From the NCBI RefSeq assembly GCF_002356415.1, contig NZ_AP018338.1, positions 1,240,001 to 1,304,000 of the forward strand: a stretch of DNA of 64,000 nucleotides, read 5' to 3'. The stretch's first letter is position 1. Each line of letters opens with the position of its first letter. This document shows positions 1-8,363 of the stretch, in pieces. The DNA comes from Streptococcus oralis subsp. tigurinus (lineage in GTDB: Bacteria; Bacillota; Bacilli; Lactobacillales; Streptococcaceae). Made by a program: the position numbers and the translations under genes. The notes under the pieces are model-generated. The model searched no databases, was not told the origin of the DNA, and saw only the letters and a program-made list of their open reading frames with translations.

Positions 1-34
1 TGACATCTTTTCTCAATAGGTCTTGAATTTTCAT
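1..34 (-). CDS. fruA: PTS fructose transporter FruA, 5' fragment
   Basis: Only the first eleven codons (MKIQDLLRKDV) are inside the window. This start matches the N-terminal IIA part of streptococcal fructose PTS proteins, which import fructose as fructose-1-phosphate. The ATG overlaps the fruK stop codon as ATGA, so the two are translationally coupled, and the product of FruA is the substrate of FruK. The rest of the gene lies beyond the window edge. Confidence 0.75.
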   Translation of the reverse strand, partial: MKIQDLLRKDV

Positions 35-942
35 CGTTTTTCTACCTCAACTTTTTCATATGTTTCTTTAATAAATTCCGCTGTTGCCAAGTCATCCGAG
101 AAGGTAGTTGCTGTTCCACAAGCTACTCCCCACTTGAAGGCTTCTACTGCATCTTTAGATTTGACAAATTCACCTGTAAATCCAGCAACCATAGAGTCAC
201 CAGCTCCCACTGAATTTTTGACTGTTCCCTTGATAGGTTTTGCGAAGTATGCTCCCTCAGATGTGACAAGAAGGGCACCGTCACCAGCCATGGAGATAAT
301 GACGTTTTGAGCTCCTTTGGCCAGTAACTGACGAGCATAGTTCTCGATTTCATCTAAACTTTCGAGTTTCACTCCAAAGATAGCTCCAAGCTCGTGATTG
401 TTTGGTTTAACCAAAAGTGGTTGGTAGTCCAAACTATCAATCAAGGTCTGTCCTTCAAAGTCACAAACCACTTGCGCACCAGTCTGGCGTGTCAAGGCAA
501 TCAAATCTTTGTAAATAACATTACCTAGGTTCTTAGCACTCGAACCCGCAAACACAACCGTATCATCTGCTGTCAGACTAGACAAAATAGCTTTCAATTC
601 TTCTAGCTGAGCCGGTTCAACATTAGGACCCGTTCCGTTGATTTCTGTTTCTTGGTCTGCTTTGATTTTAACATTAATACGAGTATCTTCTGCTACTTGG
701 ACAAAACGAGTCTCGATTTCTTCCTCTGCCAAAGTATCTGTGATAAATTTACCAGTAAATCCTCCGATAAATCCAGTCGCAGTATTAGGAATATCCAAAC
801 GTTTCAAAACACGACTGACATTGATTCCTTTCCCACCAGCAAACTTATCATCACTGTCCATACGATTGACACTACCGACTTGAACTTGGTCCAAGCGCAC
901 GATATAGTCAATGGATGGATTGAGTGTGACTGTATAAATCAT
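31..942 (-). CDS. fruK: 1-phosphofructokinase
   Basis: Cytosolic PfkB-family sugar kinase of 303 residues that phosphorylates fructose-1-phosphate to fructose-1,6-bisphosphate. The N-terminal PfkB glycine motif GGKGINVSRVL starts near residue 37, and the C-terminal GAGDSMVAGF at 246-255 carries the catalytic base D249. It overlaps fruR upstream and fruA downstream by ATGA junctions, the standard fruR-fruK-fruA operon. A tagatose-6-phosphate kinase (LacC) is the nearest alternative by sequence, but the neighbours argue for FruK. Confidence 0.93.
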   Translation of the reverse strand: MIYTVTLNPSIDYIVRLDQVQVGSVNRMDSDDKFAGGKGINVSRVLKRLDIPNTATGFIGGFTGKFITDTLAEEEIETRFVQVAEDTRINVKIKADQETEINGTGPNVEPAQLEELKAILSSLTADDTVVFAGSSAKNLGNVIYKDLIALTRQTGAQVVCDFEGQTLIDSLDYQPLLVKPNNHELGAIFGVKLESLDEIENYARQLLAKGAQNVIISMAGDGALLVTSEGAYFAKPIKGTVKNSVGAGDSMVAGFTGEFVKSKDAVEAFKWGVACGTATTFSDDLATAEFIKETYEKVEVEKR

Positions 943-1679
943 ACTTCTATTACCTCCGTTTTCTCCTTAATAGCCTGCAAGAGCTCATGCCCTTGACTTG
1001 TGATAACAATAGCGCGTTTGAGAGGTGCTACCTTGGCAAAGCAAGTTTGTCCAATCTTAGACGAATCGACCAAGACATAGGTTTGTTTGGCATTCTCCAA
1101 AATGGCACGTTTCACAGCTCCCTCCTCCATGTCAGGAGTCGTATAATAGCCATCGTCTACACCATTCATCCCGATAAAGGCACGGTCAAAGTGCAATTGG
1201 TTAATTTGATTAAGAGCAACTCCACCGATACATGCATCTGTTGCCATCTTGACACTTCCTCCAACCATGACAGTTGGAATCTGTTTTTCAACCAACTGAA
1301 CCGCATGATGAATGGAGTTGGTCACAACTGTGATATTCTTATTAACCAATTCCTTGATTAAAAAAGCAGTTGTCGTTCCAGCATCAATAAAGATAACATC
1401 TTGCTCCTTAATAAGAGAGGCTGCTTTTTGAGCCAGTAGCTTCTTCTCTTGAAGGTTTTTGACAGATTTTTCTTGGATGGTTTCTTCTTCCTGCAAGGAG
1501 TGGGGCAATTCTGCTCCACCATGCACACGGCGAAGCTTGTTTTCAGCCTCCAACTCATCCAAATCTCTTCGTACTGTCGATTCTGATGTTTCTAATAGAT
1601 TAACCAATTTTTCTAGGGAAACTACATGATGTTGATTTAACTCCTCTAAAATCAGTTGCTTCCGCTCAGTTTTTAACAC
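939..1679 (-). CDS. fruR: DeoR-family fructose operon repressor
   Basis: A 246-residue DeoR/LacR-type regulator: an N-terminal winged helix-turn-helix (about residues 1-57, including SESTVRRDLDELE) followed by a sugar-phosphate-sensing isomerase-like domain with the IDAGTTT motif. I place the start at GTG (1679), seven bases after GGAGG; a TTG three bases upstream also fits. It heads the fructose operon and overlaps fruK by four bases. It probably responds to fructose-1-phosphate, by analogy with family members. A cre site sits just upstream of its ribosome binding site. Confidence 0.88.
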   Translation of the reverse strand: MLKTERKQLILEELNQHHVVSLEKLVNLLETSESTVRRDLDELEAENKLRRVHGGAELPHSLQEEETIQEKSVKNLQEKKLLAQKAASLIKEQDVIFIDAGTTTAFLIKELVNKNITVVTNSIHHAVQLVEKQIPTVMVGGSVKMATDACIGGVALNQINQLHFDRAFIGMNGVDDGYYTTPDMEEGAVKRAILENAKQTYVLVDSSKIGQTCFAKVAPLKRAIVITSQGHELLQAIKEKTEVIEV

Positions 1680-1691
1680 CAAATCACCTCC

Positions 1692-1705
1692 TGTTATCGT
1701 TTACA
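1692..1705 (-). promoter_or_regulatory. Predicted cre (CcpA) site of the fructose operon
   Basis: On the minus strand the sequence is TGTAAACGATAACA, which fits TGNAANCGNWNNCW at every position; the flanking 5' base is G rather than A/T. It lies between the expected promoter and the fruR ribosome binding site, where CcpA bound with HPr-Ser-P would block transcription during growth on glucose. Motif-based inference. Confidence 0.65.
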
Positions 1706-1796
1706 CTATTCATTCTAGCACAATTTCTATCAAAGTCAAGCATTTTTTATCATTTTCTTTCAAATTCTATCATTTTTCTTATTTCCAAAATTTTTA

Positions 1797-1825
1797 TTGC
1801 AAGATAAGTGGCTTTATGGTAGACT
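1797..1825 (+). promoter_or_regulatory. Promoter of tRNA-Ser
   Basis: TTGCAA (1797-1802) and TAGACT (1820-1825) are separated by 17 bases and stand about 15 bases before the mature tRNA 5' end. The remainder of the fruR-tRNA spacer is AT-rich without other recognisable features. Confidence 0.6.
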
Positions 1826-1840
1826 ATTTGAGTAAGTATT

Positions 1841-1928
1841 GGAAGATTACTCAAGAGGCTTAAGAGGCCGTGTTGGAAACGCGGTAGGCGTGTAACAGCG
1901 TGCGTGGGTTCGAATCCCATGTCTTCCG
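1841..1928 (+). tRNA. tRNA-Ser (anticodon GGA)
   Basis: An 88-nt class II tRNA with a long variable arm. The acceptor strand GGAAGAT pairs with GTCTTCC, the anticodon stem CCGTG/CGCGG encloses the loop TTGGAAA, and the T arm contains GGTTCGAATCC. The loop gives anticodon GGA, which reads UCC and UCU. The 3' CCA is not encoded. A terminator hairpin follows within 15 bases, so it is a single-gene transcript. Confidence 0.95.
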
Positions 1929-1938
1929 TAGAAAAACA

Positions 1939-1966
1939 AAAACTGCATTTCGGTGCAGTTTTTTTA
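1939..1966 (+). terminator. Terminator after tRNA-Ser
   Basis: AACTGCA, a short loop TTTCGG, then TGCAGTT followed by a run of T. A classic intrinsic terminator. Confidence 0.85.
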
Positions 1967-2037
1967 TCACAAGTATTTAAAAATCAAATAATACAAACAC
2001 TATATGATTTCATAAAACAAAAGGATATAGATTTCTA

Positions 2038-2067
2038 GGATACGACAAAAATGTTGTATCCTTTTTT
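2038..2067 (+). terminator. Second hairpin-T terminator in the tRNA/tmRNA gap
   Basis: GGATACgACA, loop AAAA, TGTtGTATCC, then six T. It has no gene of its own in front of it: the 1970-2100 stretch contains no ORF I can support. It may be a backup terminator, or what is left of an element once inserted next to ssrA. Confidence 0.6.
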
Positions 2068-2104
2068 AGCAAAAGAATACCAAGGAATACAAAAGGCAAA
2101 AACA

Positions 2105-2130
2105 AAAAACGTTGATTTAACAACGTTTTT
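2105..2130 (-). terminator. tmRNA terminator
   Basis: On the minus strand AAAAACGTTG, a short loop, CAACGTTTTTT. It lies about 20 bases beyond the tmRNA 3' end. Confidence 0.8.
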
Positions 2131-2151
2131 CCAAGTTTAGCGAAAGAATAA

Positions 2152-2496
2152 TGGAGCCGGTGGGAGTCGAACCCACGTCCAAACACCTGCCAACATATTT
2201 GTCTACAACCATAGGTTATGTATTGTTTTAACAGTCCCTCGACACATAACTCAAGCCTAGGAACTGCGAGTCTATTAATCTCTTATCAAACCACTAGACA
2301 AGGCTTGATCGTATCTCGCTAATCATAAGACCTGTCATTGAACACGAGCAATCCAAATCAGGTCACGCCTGCTGGTTTTTAGGCAGCTAGAGCGTAAGAA
2401 GTGTTATTTTTTGCAGTTATATTTAACTGAGCGTTTACGTCGCCACACGGGTTGCAAAATATGCCTCATAATGCCTGTCGAATCCGTAACGACCCC
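2152..2496 (-). ncRNA. ssrA: Transfer-messenger RNA
   Basis: A 345-nt tmRNA. The 5' end GGGGTCGTTACGG and the 3' end (GGTTCGACTCCCACC then GGCTCCA) form the tRNA-like domain with an encoded CCA. The reading frame at 2414-2379 encodes the tag AKNNTSYALAA followed by TAA, the proteolysis tag seen in S. pneumoniae and relatives. With SmpB it rescues ribosomes stalled on broken mRNA and marks the products for degradation. Confidence 0.97.
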
Positions 2497-2510
2497 AGGA
2501 TGTTAGAACT

Positions 2511-2539
2511 ATTATAACCTATCTTCAAAAAAAATGCAA
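2511..2539 (-). promoter_or_regulatory. tmRNA promoter
   Basis: On the minus strand TTGCAT (2539-2534), 17-base spacer, TATAAT (2516-2511). Initiation would start a few bases before mature position 2496, leaving a short 5' leader for RNase P to remove. Confidence 0.75.
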
Positions 2540-2554
2540 AATCAAGCCAATTCT

Positions 2555-3190
2555 TTAGAACAGATACGTTTTCAAAGCATCTGATAAAGCTTGATAACCG
2601 GCTACACTTAGATGGAGGCCATCCGTTGTATAGGCTGATTGAAGTTGTCCTTTTGAATCTGTCAAACTATCATAAATCGGCACAAAATCTACCTGCATAT
2701 AGGCGGATGCTAGAGCCTCATAGGCTTGATTCCATTCTCTGATCTTTTCATTGGTACGAATATATACTGTCTGCTTGTATTCTTCTCCTTCATTGACTGG
2801 CAGAATAGAAAGGAGTTTTATTTGTGACAGCGGATATTCTCGGGCAATCGATTGGATTACACGCTCAAGATTATCCAAAGCATCATTCATGGGAATATCT
2901 TTTCCAATATCATTTGTTCCTATTAGGAGAACAATTTGATCGACAGCATCACCATAAAGATGGGCATCCAAATTCTCTAATAACAATCTCGTCTGATAGC
3001 CTCGGATGCCACGATTAACAATCGTCTTGGCAGTTCCCAACAACTCTTGAAGAGGGTAATACTCCACTATCGAATCGCCGATAAAGATGATATCTGGCTC
3101 TAGAACAGATACTTGATTCAATTCACGATACTTGGTTTGAATTTTTTCCTGCTCCTTTAAGAGCCAATTCTCTAATAACTGTACTGCCAC
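2555..3190 (-). CDS. SGNH/GDSL-family esterase
   Basis: A 211-residue hydrolase. Block I is FIGDSIVEY with nucleophile S40, the oxyanion-hole block is LLIGTNDIG, and the C-terminal DGLHLS carries D190 and H193. This is the platelet-activating-factor acetylhydrolase-like subgroup of lipases and acyl-esterases. There is no signal peptide, so it acts in the cytosol. It starts one base after the stop of the Cof-type phosphatase upstream, so they are co-transcribed. The true acyl substrate cannot be read from sequence. Confidence 0.82.
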   Translation of the reverse strand: MAVQLLENWLLKEQEKIQTKYRELNQVSVLEPDIIFIGDSIVEYYPLQELLGTAKTIVNRGIRGYQTRLLLENLDAHLYGDAVDQIVLLIGTNDIGKDIPMNDALDNLERVIQSIAREYPLSQIKLLSILPVNEGEEYKQTVYIRTNEKIREWNQAYEALASAYMQVDFVPIYDSLTDSKGQLQSAYTTDGLHLSVAGYQALSDALKTYLF

Positions 3191-3191
3191 C

Positions 3192-4019
3192 CTATCCCTC
3201 TTTCTCTAACCAATTCTCTAGAACTTGATAAACGCCCGCCTGGCTGTTAGCTGGAGCTAGGGCAGTTGCAACTGCCTTGGCCTCATCATCAGCATTTTCC
3301 ATCGCATAGGCAATTCCAGCCATCTCCAACATCTCAACATCATTTTCGCTATCACCAAAAGCCATAATTTGTTCTGATGTCAAATCCCAGCGCTTGAGTA
3401 ATTCTTCCAATCCCCAAGCCTTGTGAACCCCAGCCTGCAGGATATCGATACAGCCATAACCGCTAGAAACAGCCCTTACACGACCATCAAAGAGATCATT
3501 GATTTCCTGCAAAACTGAACTAGAACGTTCTTCACCAACGACCATGCTCATCTTTAGAACTCCTCCAAAGAGGTCTGAGTTTAGCTCATCCACAAAATTT
3601 GTCCTTTGATAAAGTTTTTCAATCATCTCTGGAGTCATAAATTTTTCCAGGTCTGTAAAAACCGTTCCTTCCTTGACAAAACTCCCATTCATACTGGTAA
3701 CGACGAACTGATCTCGACACTCTCTCCCTTTAAAATGAAGGAGAGTCTTGTCAACCATAGCATCATCCCAAGTCTGGGCCTGAAGTAGCGTATCATACTC
3801 AAATATACGAGCGCCGTTAGCAACAACCAAGATCACTCTACTCGCCAAGTGCTCCAGTAATTGCCTCATACGGTGAACTTCATTCCCTGTCGCAATGACA
3901 AAACGGATATCCCTTTGATCCAGCTGATCTAAAATCTTTTCCAAGCGGGGCAGATCTAGCTGCCCCCTCGGGTCTAGCAAGGTTCCATCCATGTCTGTTG
4001 CAATTAATTTAATCGTCAT
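3192..4019 (-). CDS. Cof-type HAD phosphatase
   Basis: HAD-superfamily type IIB (Cof) phosphatase of about 275 residues. Motif I is DMDGTLLD near the N terminus, and motif IV, GDSENDVEML, is near the C terminus. Members remove phosphate from sugar phosphates or flavin and pyridoxal phosphates. I chose the ATG at 4019 because AAAGGAG lies five bases before it; a longer frame to 4049 has no ribosome binding site and would add ten unconserved residues. It follows the CapA-like gene and precedes the esterase in one operon. Confidence 0.85.
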   Translation of the reverse strand: MTIKLIATDMDGTLLDPRGQLDLPRLEKILDQLDQRDIRFVIATGNEVHRMRQLLEHLASRVILVVANGARIFEYDTLLQAQTWDDAMVDKTLLHFKGRECRDQFVVTSMNGSFVKEGTVFTDLEKFMTPEMIEKLYQRTNFVDELNSDLFGGVLKMSMVVGEERSSSVLQEINDLFDGRVRAVSSGYGCIDILQAGVHKAWGLEELLKRWDLTSEQIMAFGDSENDVEMLEMAGIAYAMENADDEAKAVATALAPANSQAGVYQVLENWLEKEG

Positions 4020-4042
4020 CATATCTCCTTTAGAGTGAGCGT

Positions 4043-5362
4043 CTACCACTTCAACCCTACATGTTCATTCATTTCTTTATAGGCCGTGTCAATTCGTTCC
4101 TTGGTCGCCTCGTCCAACTTGTCACGGTGACTGCCTCCCTCAATGAAGTCCTCTAGGATATAGGTCTGATAGAGGAAGAGCGGATAGCCTTCTGGAGAGT
4201 AAGTCCCTTTGGGTGTTCGATTGACCCAAGTAGGATGCGCTTTCGCCGTTTCAATCCTAGTCTTGCCATCTTTTTTCTTAATGGTCACATCCATGAGAAC
4301 ACCGCGCTCCGTCCACTTGGCATTTTCCTCATCTTGCATGGTTTCAATGCGCTGATTTGAGAGGAAATTCCCCATGGAGTAGATGATCAGTTTTTTGTCA
4401 CCATCTTTTTCAACTGTTTCAGCAGGTTCAACGACGTGAGGATGCCCTCCAAAAATAATATCAGCTCCCCAGTCAATCATCTTGTGGTACAGTGTTTTCT
4501 GTTCTTCCGTTGGTTCTAGCTGGTACTCAATTCCCATCTGAGGCATGATGACAGTAATATCCGCTTCCTTCTCTGCACGCTCGATTTCTGCCTTCATCTT
4601 ATCTTCATTCAAATCAGAAAGATAACGATTATAGTCCTCTTGAGAGATATACTGCTCAATGCCATTAAAACCGTAGGAATAGGCCAGGAGAGCTACCTTG
4701 ATACCATTGACTTCCTTGATGACTATAGGGGCTTGGTCTCGGGATTCATGTGTGTAGACTCCGATGGGTGTCATTCCAGCCTTTTCAATAGCTTCTGCTG
4801 TCGAAACCACTCCCTCAATTTGAGAATCCAAAATATGATTATGAGCTAAGTCTAGAACTTGGTAGCCTGCATCCTTGATTGCATCCATGACTTCTCCAGG
4901 TGCATTAAAGAGAGGATAACCTGCCAAGTAGTGGTCCTTGTTCACCGTTCCTTCAAAATCACCAAGCACTAAATCCGCTTGTTTGAGCCAGGGTTTTACA
5001 TACTCAAAATTTTCGTGGAAATCGTAGCTACCGTCTTCTTTCAGAGCTGTTCGGTAGATAGGAATATGGTAGAGAAGGTCACCATTTGCCATGATACGGG
5101 CTGTCGTTTCATCAGACTGATTTTCCTTGGATTGACCAGACGTCTGAGCAGAATCAAGAGTTTGACCACTCGGACTTGTTCCCTTGTTCCCTTGTACTGC
5201 TTGGCCCAACAAGTTCAGCCCCATAGACAAGGTAACTGCAAGTAGCAACACCGTAATAAACTGAGCATTTGTCCAAGATTTATAATTCCTAAAGAAACCA
5301 ATACCACTCTTCAACAATCCAAAAATAGGACCATGAGACCGTCTATCTTGTCGCTTTTCCAT
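4043..5362 (-). CDS. CapA/PgsA-family membrane-anchored protein
   Basis: A 439-residue protein with a cytosolic basic N terminus, one membrane segment at about 33-52 (FITVLLLAVTLSMGLNLLG) and an extracellular metallophosphatase-like domain. Conserved CapA motifs are VLGDFEGTVN, DLAHNHILD and GGHPHVVEP, with Asp, Asn and His residues placed as metal ligands. The family is named for poly-gamma-glutamate capsule synthesis, but streptococcal members are widespread without that polymer, so the role here is open. It leads the operon with the HAD phosphatase and esterase. Confidence 0.8.
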   Translation of the reverse strand: MEKRQDRRSHGPIFGLLKSGIGFFRNYKSWTNAQFITVLLLAVTLSMGLNLLGQAVQGNKGTSPSGQTLDSAQTSGQSKENQSDETTARIMANGDLLYHIPIYRTALKEDGSYDFHENFEYVKPWLKQADLVLGDFEGTVNKDHYLAGYPLFNAPGEVMDAIKDAGYQVLDLAHNHILDSQIEGVVSTAEAIEKAGMTPIGVYTHESRDQAPIVIKEVNGIKVALLAYSYGFNGIEQYISQEDYNRYLSDLNEDKMKAEIERAEKEADITVIMPQMGIEYQLEPTEEQKTLYHKMIDWGADIIFGGHPHVVEPAETVEKDGDKKLIIYSMGNFLSNQRIETMQDEENAKWTERGVLMDVTIKKKDGKTRIETAKAHPTWVNRTPKGTYSPEGYPLFLYQTYILEDFIEGGSHRDKLDEATKERIDTAYKEMNEHVGLKW

Positions 5363-5517
5363 CTTTATCCCCCCCTTGCTTTTACTGCAAGCCTTTTCTT
5401 CTATTATACCACAGACAAAAGAGGAATACCGTTTATTATATTATTTTTTAGGAACTTCTGTGACTTTCTTTCTCGTCTATTTTGTGTTATCATGTAGAGG
5501 TAATGAAAGGAGAGAAA

Positions 5518-6129
5518 ATGTCTGCTATAGAACGTATTACAAAAGCTGCTCATTTAATTAATATGAACGATATTATCCGTGAGGGGAACCCAACTTTACG
5601 CGCGGTTGCTGAGGAGGTCACTTTCCCACTGTCTGACCAGGAAATCATCCTTGGAGAAAAGATGATGCAATTCCTCAAAAATTCTCAGGATCCTGTTATG
5701 GCTGAAAAGATGGGACTCCGCGGTGGGGTTGGATTGGCCGCTCCTCAGTTAGATATCTCAAAACGCATTATCGCTGTTTTAGTGCCAAATATTGTGGAAG
5801 AAGGTGAAACTCCTCAGGAAGCCTACGACCTGCAAGCTGTTATGTACAATCCCAAAATCGTCTCTCACTCTGTTCAGGACGCCGCCCTCGGTGAAGGAGA
5901 AGGGTGCCTATCTGTCGACCGTGTAGTTCCCGGCTATGTTGTTCGTCATGCTCGCGTCACTGTTGATTACTTTGACAAGGACGGAGAAAAACACCGTATC
6001 AAGCTCAAAGGATACAACTCTATCGTTGTCCAACATGAAATTGACCACATCAACGGAATCATGTTCTACGATCGTATCAATGAGAAAGACCCATTTGCTA
6101 TCAAAGATGGACTCCTCATCCTCGAATAA
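5518..6129 (+). CDS. def: Peptide deformylase
   Basis: Removes the formyl group from the initiator methionine of new proteins. The 203-residue product has the three deformylase motifs: GVGLAAPQ (70-77), EGCLS with metal ligand C130, and HEIDH with ligands H173 and H177 and catalytic E174. The start ATG at 5518 follows AAAGGAGAG; an in-frame ATG at 5482 is not preceded by one. The long insert and the C-terminal extension are typical of the Gram-positive type II enzyme. Confidence 0.95.
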   Translation: MSAIERITKAAHLINMNDIIREGNPTLRAVAEEVTFPLSDQEIILGEKMMQFLKNSQDPVMAEKMGLRGGVGLAAPQLDISKRIIAVLVPNIVEEGETPQEAYDLQAVMYNPKIVSHSVQDAALGEGEGCLSVDRVVPGYVVRHARVTVDYFDKDGEKHRIKLKGYNSIVVQHEIDHINGIMFYDRINEKDPFAIKDGLLILE

Positions 6130-6131
6130 AG

Positions 6132-6157
6132 AAAATCCCGTTGCAAGACGGGGTTTT
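6132..6157 (+). terminator. def terminator
   Basis: AATCCCGT, loop TGCAAG, ACGGGGTTTT directly after the def stop codon. The rlmB promoter is embedded in its distal half. Confidence 0.6.
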
Positions 6158-6167
6158 GTGTTATAAT
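6141..6167 (+). promoter_or_regulatory. rlmB promoter, apparently leaderless
   Basis: Extended -10 TGtTATAAT (6159-6167) with a poor -35 TTGCAA (6141-6146, 15-base spacer). The -10 ends seven bases before the A of the rlmB ATG, which is the normal distance to a transcription start, so the mRNA would begin at or next to the start codon. No Shine-Dalgarno is present; AAAGGC overlaps this spacer. Confidence 0.6.
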
Positions 6168-6173
6168 AAAGGC

Positions 6174-6902
6174 ATGAAAACAAATGATATTGTCTATGGC
6201 GTCCACGCCGTTACCGAAGCCCTCCTTGCAAATACAGGAAACAAACTCTACCTCCAAGATGATCTCCGAGGTAAGAATGTTGAGAAAGTAAAGGAACTGG
6301 CTGCTGAGAAAAAGGTCTCCATCTCTTGGACCTCAAAAAAATCCCTCTCTGAAATGACCGAAGGCGCTGTCCATCAAGGATTTGTCCTTCGAGTTTCTGA
6401 ATTTGCCTATAGCGAGCTGGATCACATCCTTGCAAAAATACGCCAAGAAGAAAATCCTTTGCTATTGATTCTGGACGGGTTAACTGACCCTCACAACTTA
6501 GGTTCTATCTTGAGAACTGCTGATGCAACCAACGTTTCAGGAGTCATCATTCCTAAGCACAGAGCTGTCGGTGTAACTCCAGTCGTTGCCAAAACGGCTA
6601 CTGGAGCTATTGAGCACGTACCGATTGCTCGAGTGACTAACCTTAGTCAAACCTTAGATAAGCTCAAGGACGAAGGCTTCTGGACCTTTGGAACGGATAT
6701 GAACGGTACCCCTTGCCACAAGTGGAATACAAAAGGGAAAATCGCCCTCATCATCGGAAATGAAGGAAAAGGCATCTCGAGCAACATCAAAAAACAGGTT
6801 GATGAGATGATTACCATTCCGATGAATGGACATGTTCAAAGTCTCAATGCCAGTGTTGCTGCAGCCATTCTCATGTACGAAGTTTTCCGAAATCGACTAT
6901 AA
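6174..6902 (+). CDS. rlmB: 23S rRNA 2'-O-ribose methyltransferase (TrmH/SpoU family)
   Basis: SPOUT-fold methyltransferase of 242 residues using S-adenosylmethionine. The N-terminal substrate-binding domain is followed by the three SpoU motifs: DPHNLGSILRTAD, IIGNEGKGIS and MNGHVQSLNASVAAAI. These fit RlmB, which methylates G2251 of 23S rRNA, though other TrmH-type rRNA methylases cannot be excluded. The start at 6174 (MKTNDIVYG) matches the family N terminus; the longer frame from 6141 would run through the terminator. Confidence 0.85.
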   Translation: MKTNDIVYGVHAVTEALLANTGNKLYLQDDLRGKNVEKVKELAAEKKVSISWTSKKSLSEMTEGAVHQGFVLRVSEFAYSELDHILAKIRQEENPLLLILDGLTDPHNLGSILRTADATNVSGVIIPKHRAVGVTPVVAKTATGAIEHVPIARVTNLSQTLDKLKDEGFWTFGTDMNGTPCHKWNTKGKIALIIGNEGKGISSNIKKQVDEMITIPMNGHVQSLNASVAAAILMYEVFRNRL

Positions 6903-6938
6903 AAAAGTTTCCAATCAGATTGATTGGAAACTTTTTTA
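6901..6938 (+). terminator. rlmB terminator
   Basis: AAAAAAGTTTCCAATC, four-base loop region, GATTGGAAACTTTTTTA: a long perfect stem with a T run, overlapping the rlmB stop codon. Confidence 0.9.
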
Positions 6939-6942
6939 TGAT

Positions 6943-7087
6943 TATACTCAATGAAAATCAAAGAGCAAACTAGCCGCAAGCTGCTCAAAACACTGTTTTG
7001 AGGTTGCAGATAGAACTGACGAAGTCAGTCTCATATATAATCCAAGGCGACGTTGACGTGGTTTGAAGAGATTTTCGAAGAGTATTA
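6943..7087 (-). repeat. BOX element (A-B-C type), copy 1
   Basis: Pneumococcal-type BOX repeat. Reading the minus strand it begins TAATACTCTTCGAAAATC (boxA end), contains CGTCAACGTCGCCTTGG (the BOX-PCR primer site), a B-like middle and ends at TGAGTATA (boxC end). It separates the convergent rlmB and trxB genes. Its first three bases on the minus strand are the trxB stop codon. Confidence 0.88.
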
Positions 7088-7996
7088 ACTATGTTCAGTG
7101 ATAAATTTATAGGCTTCTTGACCTGCGATAGCCCCATCTCCAACTGCTGTTGTGACTTGACGAAGGTCTTTCTGGCGAACATCACCAACTGCAAAGATAC
7201 CGTCAACGGCAGTCTTCATGTGGTTATCTGTTACAATCCAGCCTGCCTGATCTTGGATGTTCAAATCCTTAACAAAATCGCTAACGGGATCCAAACCAAC
7301 ATAGATAAAGACACCTCCAAAGGCTTGCTCTGTCACTTGACCCGTCTTTACATTTTCAAATACGACAGATTCTACTCGGTTTTCACCTTTAATTTCCTTG
7401 ACGACAGAGTCCCAGATAAAGTTGACTTTCTCATTTGCAAAGGCACGGTCTTGCAAAACCTTTTGGGCACGAAGTTGGTCACGACGGTGAACGATAGTGA
7501 CAGACTTGGCAAAGCGAGTCAAGAACAGAGCCTCTTCTACCGCTGAATCTCCGCCACCAACTACCAACAAATCTTGGTCACGGAAGAAAGCTCCATCACA
7601 GACTGCACAGTAAGAAACACCTCGACTGTTCAGTTCTTCTTCTCCGGGAACACCCAAGAGACGGTGTTTTGACCCAGTTGCCACGATGACAGTACGGGTT
7701 TCGTAAACTTGATCATCAGTGATTACCTTCTTATAGTCCCCCTGGTCTTCAATATTTTCAACATAGCCATAAAGATGCTCCACTCCAAGGTTTTCAAGTG
7801 GTTCAAACATTTTTTCAGCCAATTCAGGTCCACTGATGTTGGCATAACCTGGATAGTTTTCAATATCAGATGTGTTGTTCATTTGCCCACCTGGCAGACC
7901 ACCTTCAATGAGAGCAACTTTCAAATTGCTTCGAGCCGCATATAAGGCAGCTGTCATTCCCGCAGGCCCAGCACCGATAATAATTGTATCGTACAT
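7085..7996 (-). CDS. trxB: Thioredoxin reductase
   Basis: FAD-dependent reductase of 303 residues that passes NADPH electrons to thioredoxin. N-terminal FAD motif GAGPAGMTAALYAA, redox-active pair C130/C133 in CAVCDGAFF, NADP-binding GGGDSAVEEAL, and the C-terminal FAD motif FAVGDVR. Length and motif order are those of the bacterial low-molecular-weight enzyme. It is followed on the same strand by nothing but a BOX element, whose first bases form its stop codon. Confidence 0.95.
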   Translation of the reverse strand: MYDTIIIGAGPAGMTAALYAARSNLKVALIEGGLPGGQMNNTSDIENYPGYANISGPELAEKMFEPLENLGVEHLYGYVENIEDQGDYKKVITDDQVYETRTVIVATGSKHRLLGVPGEEELNSRGVSYCAVCDGAFFRDQDLLVVGGGDSAVEEALFLTRFAKSVTIVHRRDQLRAQKVLQDRAFANEKVNFIWDSVVKEIKGENRVESVVFENVKTGQVTEQAFGGVFIYVGLDPVSDFVKDLNIQDQAGWIVTDNHMKTAVDGIFAVGDVRQKDLRQVTTAVGDGAIAGQEAYKFITEHS

Positions 7997-8061
7997 TTCG
8001 ATTCCTTCTTTCTTGTTGTAACTATCTTTATTCTAACTGTTTGAAGTTTATTTAGCAAGCA

Positions 8062-8286
8062 TTATGCTCTAAAAACTAAAATGAGACTCATGACGGCAAA
8101 GGATAACACCGGAACGACCAAAACTCCAATCATAATCATATCATAGAGATGAGCTTGACGAGCCTTGGCTGTCTTGTCCACACCAGACATGGCTCTCAAT
8201 CCAATCCAAATCCCCAGAAAAATCACGACAAGGATGGTCGTTAAGATCAAACTCTCGAAATATAAAGAAAACAGTTGCAGCAGCAT
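8062..8286 (-). CDS. Small membrane protein (DUF4059-like)
   Basis: A 74-residue protein with two membrane segments (about 8-30 and 49-71) joined by a short charged loop, RAMSGVDKTAKARQAHLYD. It lies between the amino-acid ABC transporter genes and trxB on the same strand. It resembles the streptococcal DUF4059 family found at this location; no function is known. Reading frame conservation cannot be checked here, but the hydrophobic pattern and plausible start support a real gene. Confidence 0.7.
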   Translation of the reverse strand: MLLQLFSLYFESLILTTILVVIFLGIWIGLRAMSGVDKTAKARQAHLYDMIMIGVLVVPVLSFAVMSLILVFRA

Positions 8287-8318
8287 GATCTCTCTCGTTT
8301 CTATCTTTTTTAAAGAGT

Positions 8319-8345
8319 AAACTCAGCTAGTCCAACTAACTGAGT
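8319..8345 (-). terminator. Probable hairpin after the ABC transporter operon
   Basis: AACTCAG and CTGAGTT arms around a 13-base loop. The T tract on the minus-strand side is short, so termination may be partial and allow expression of the downstream small membrane protein. Confidence 0.45.
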
Positions 8346-8363
8346 TTTCCTTTTTCTATTATA

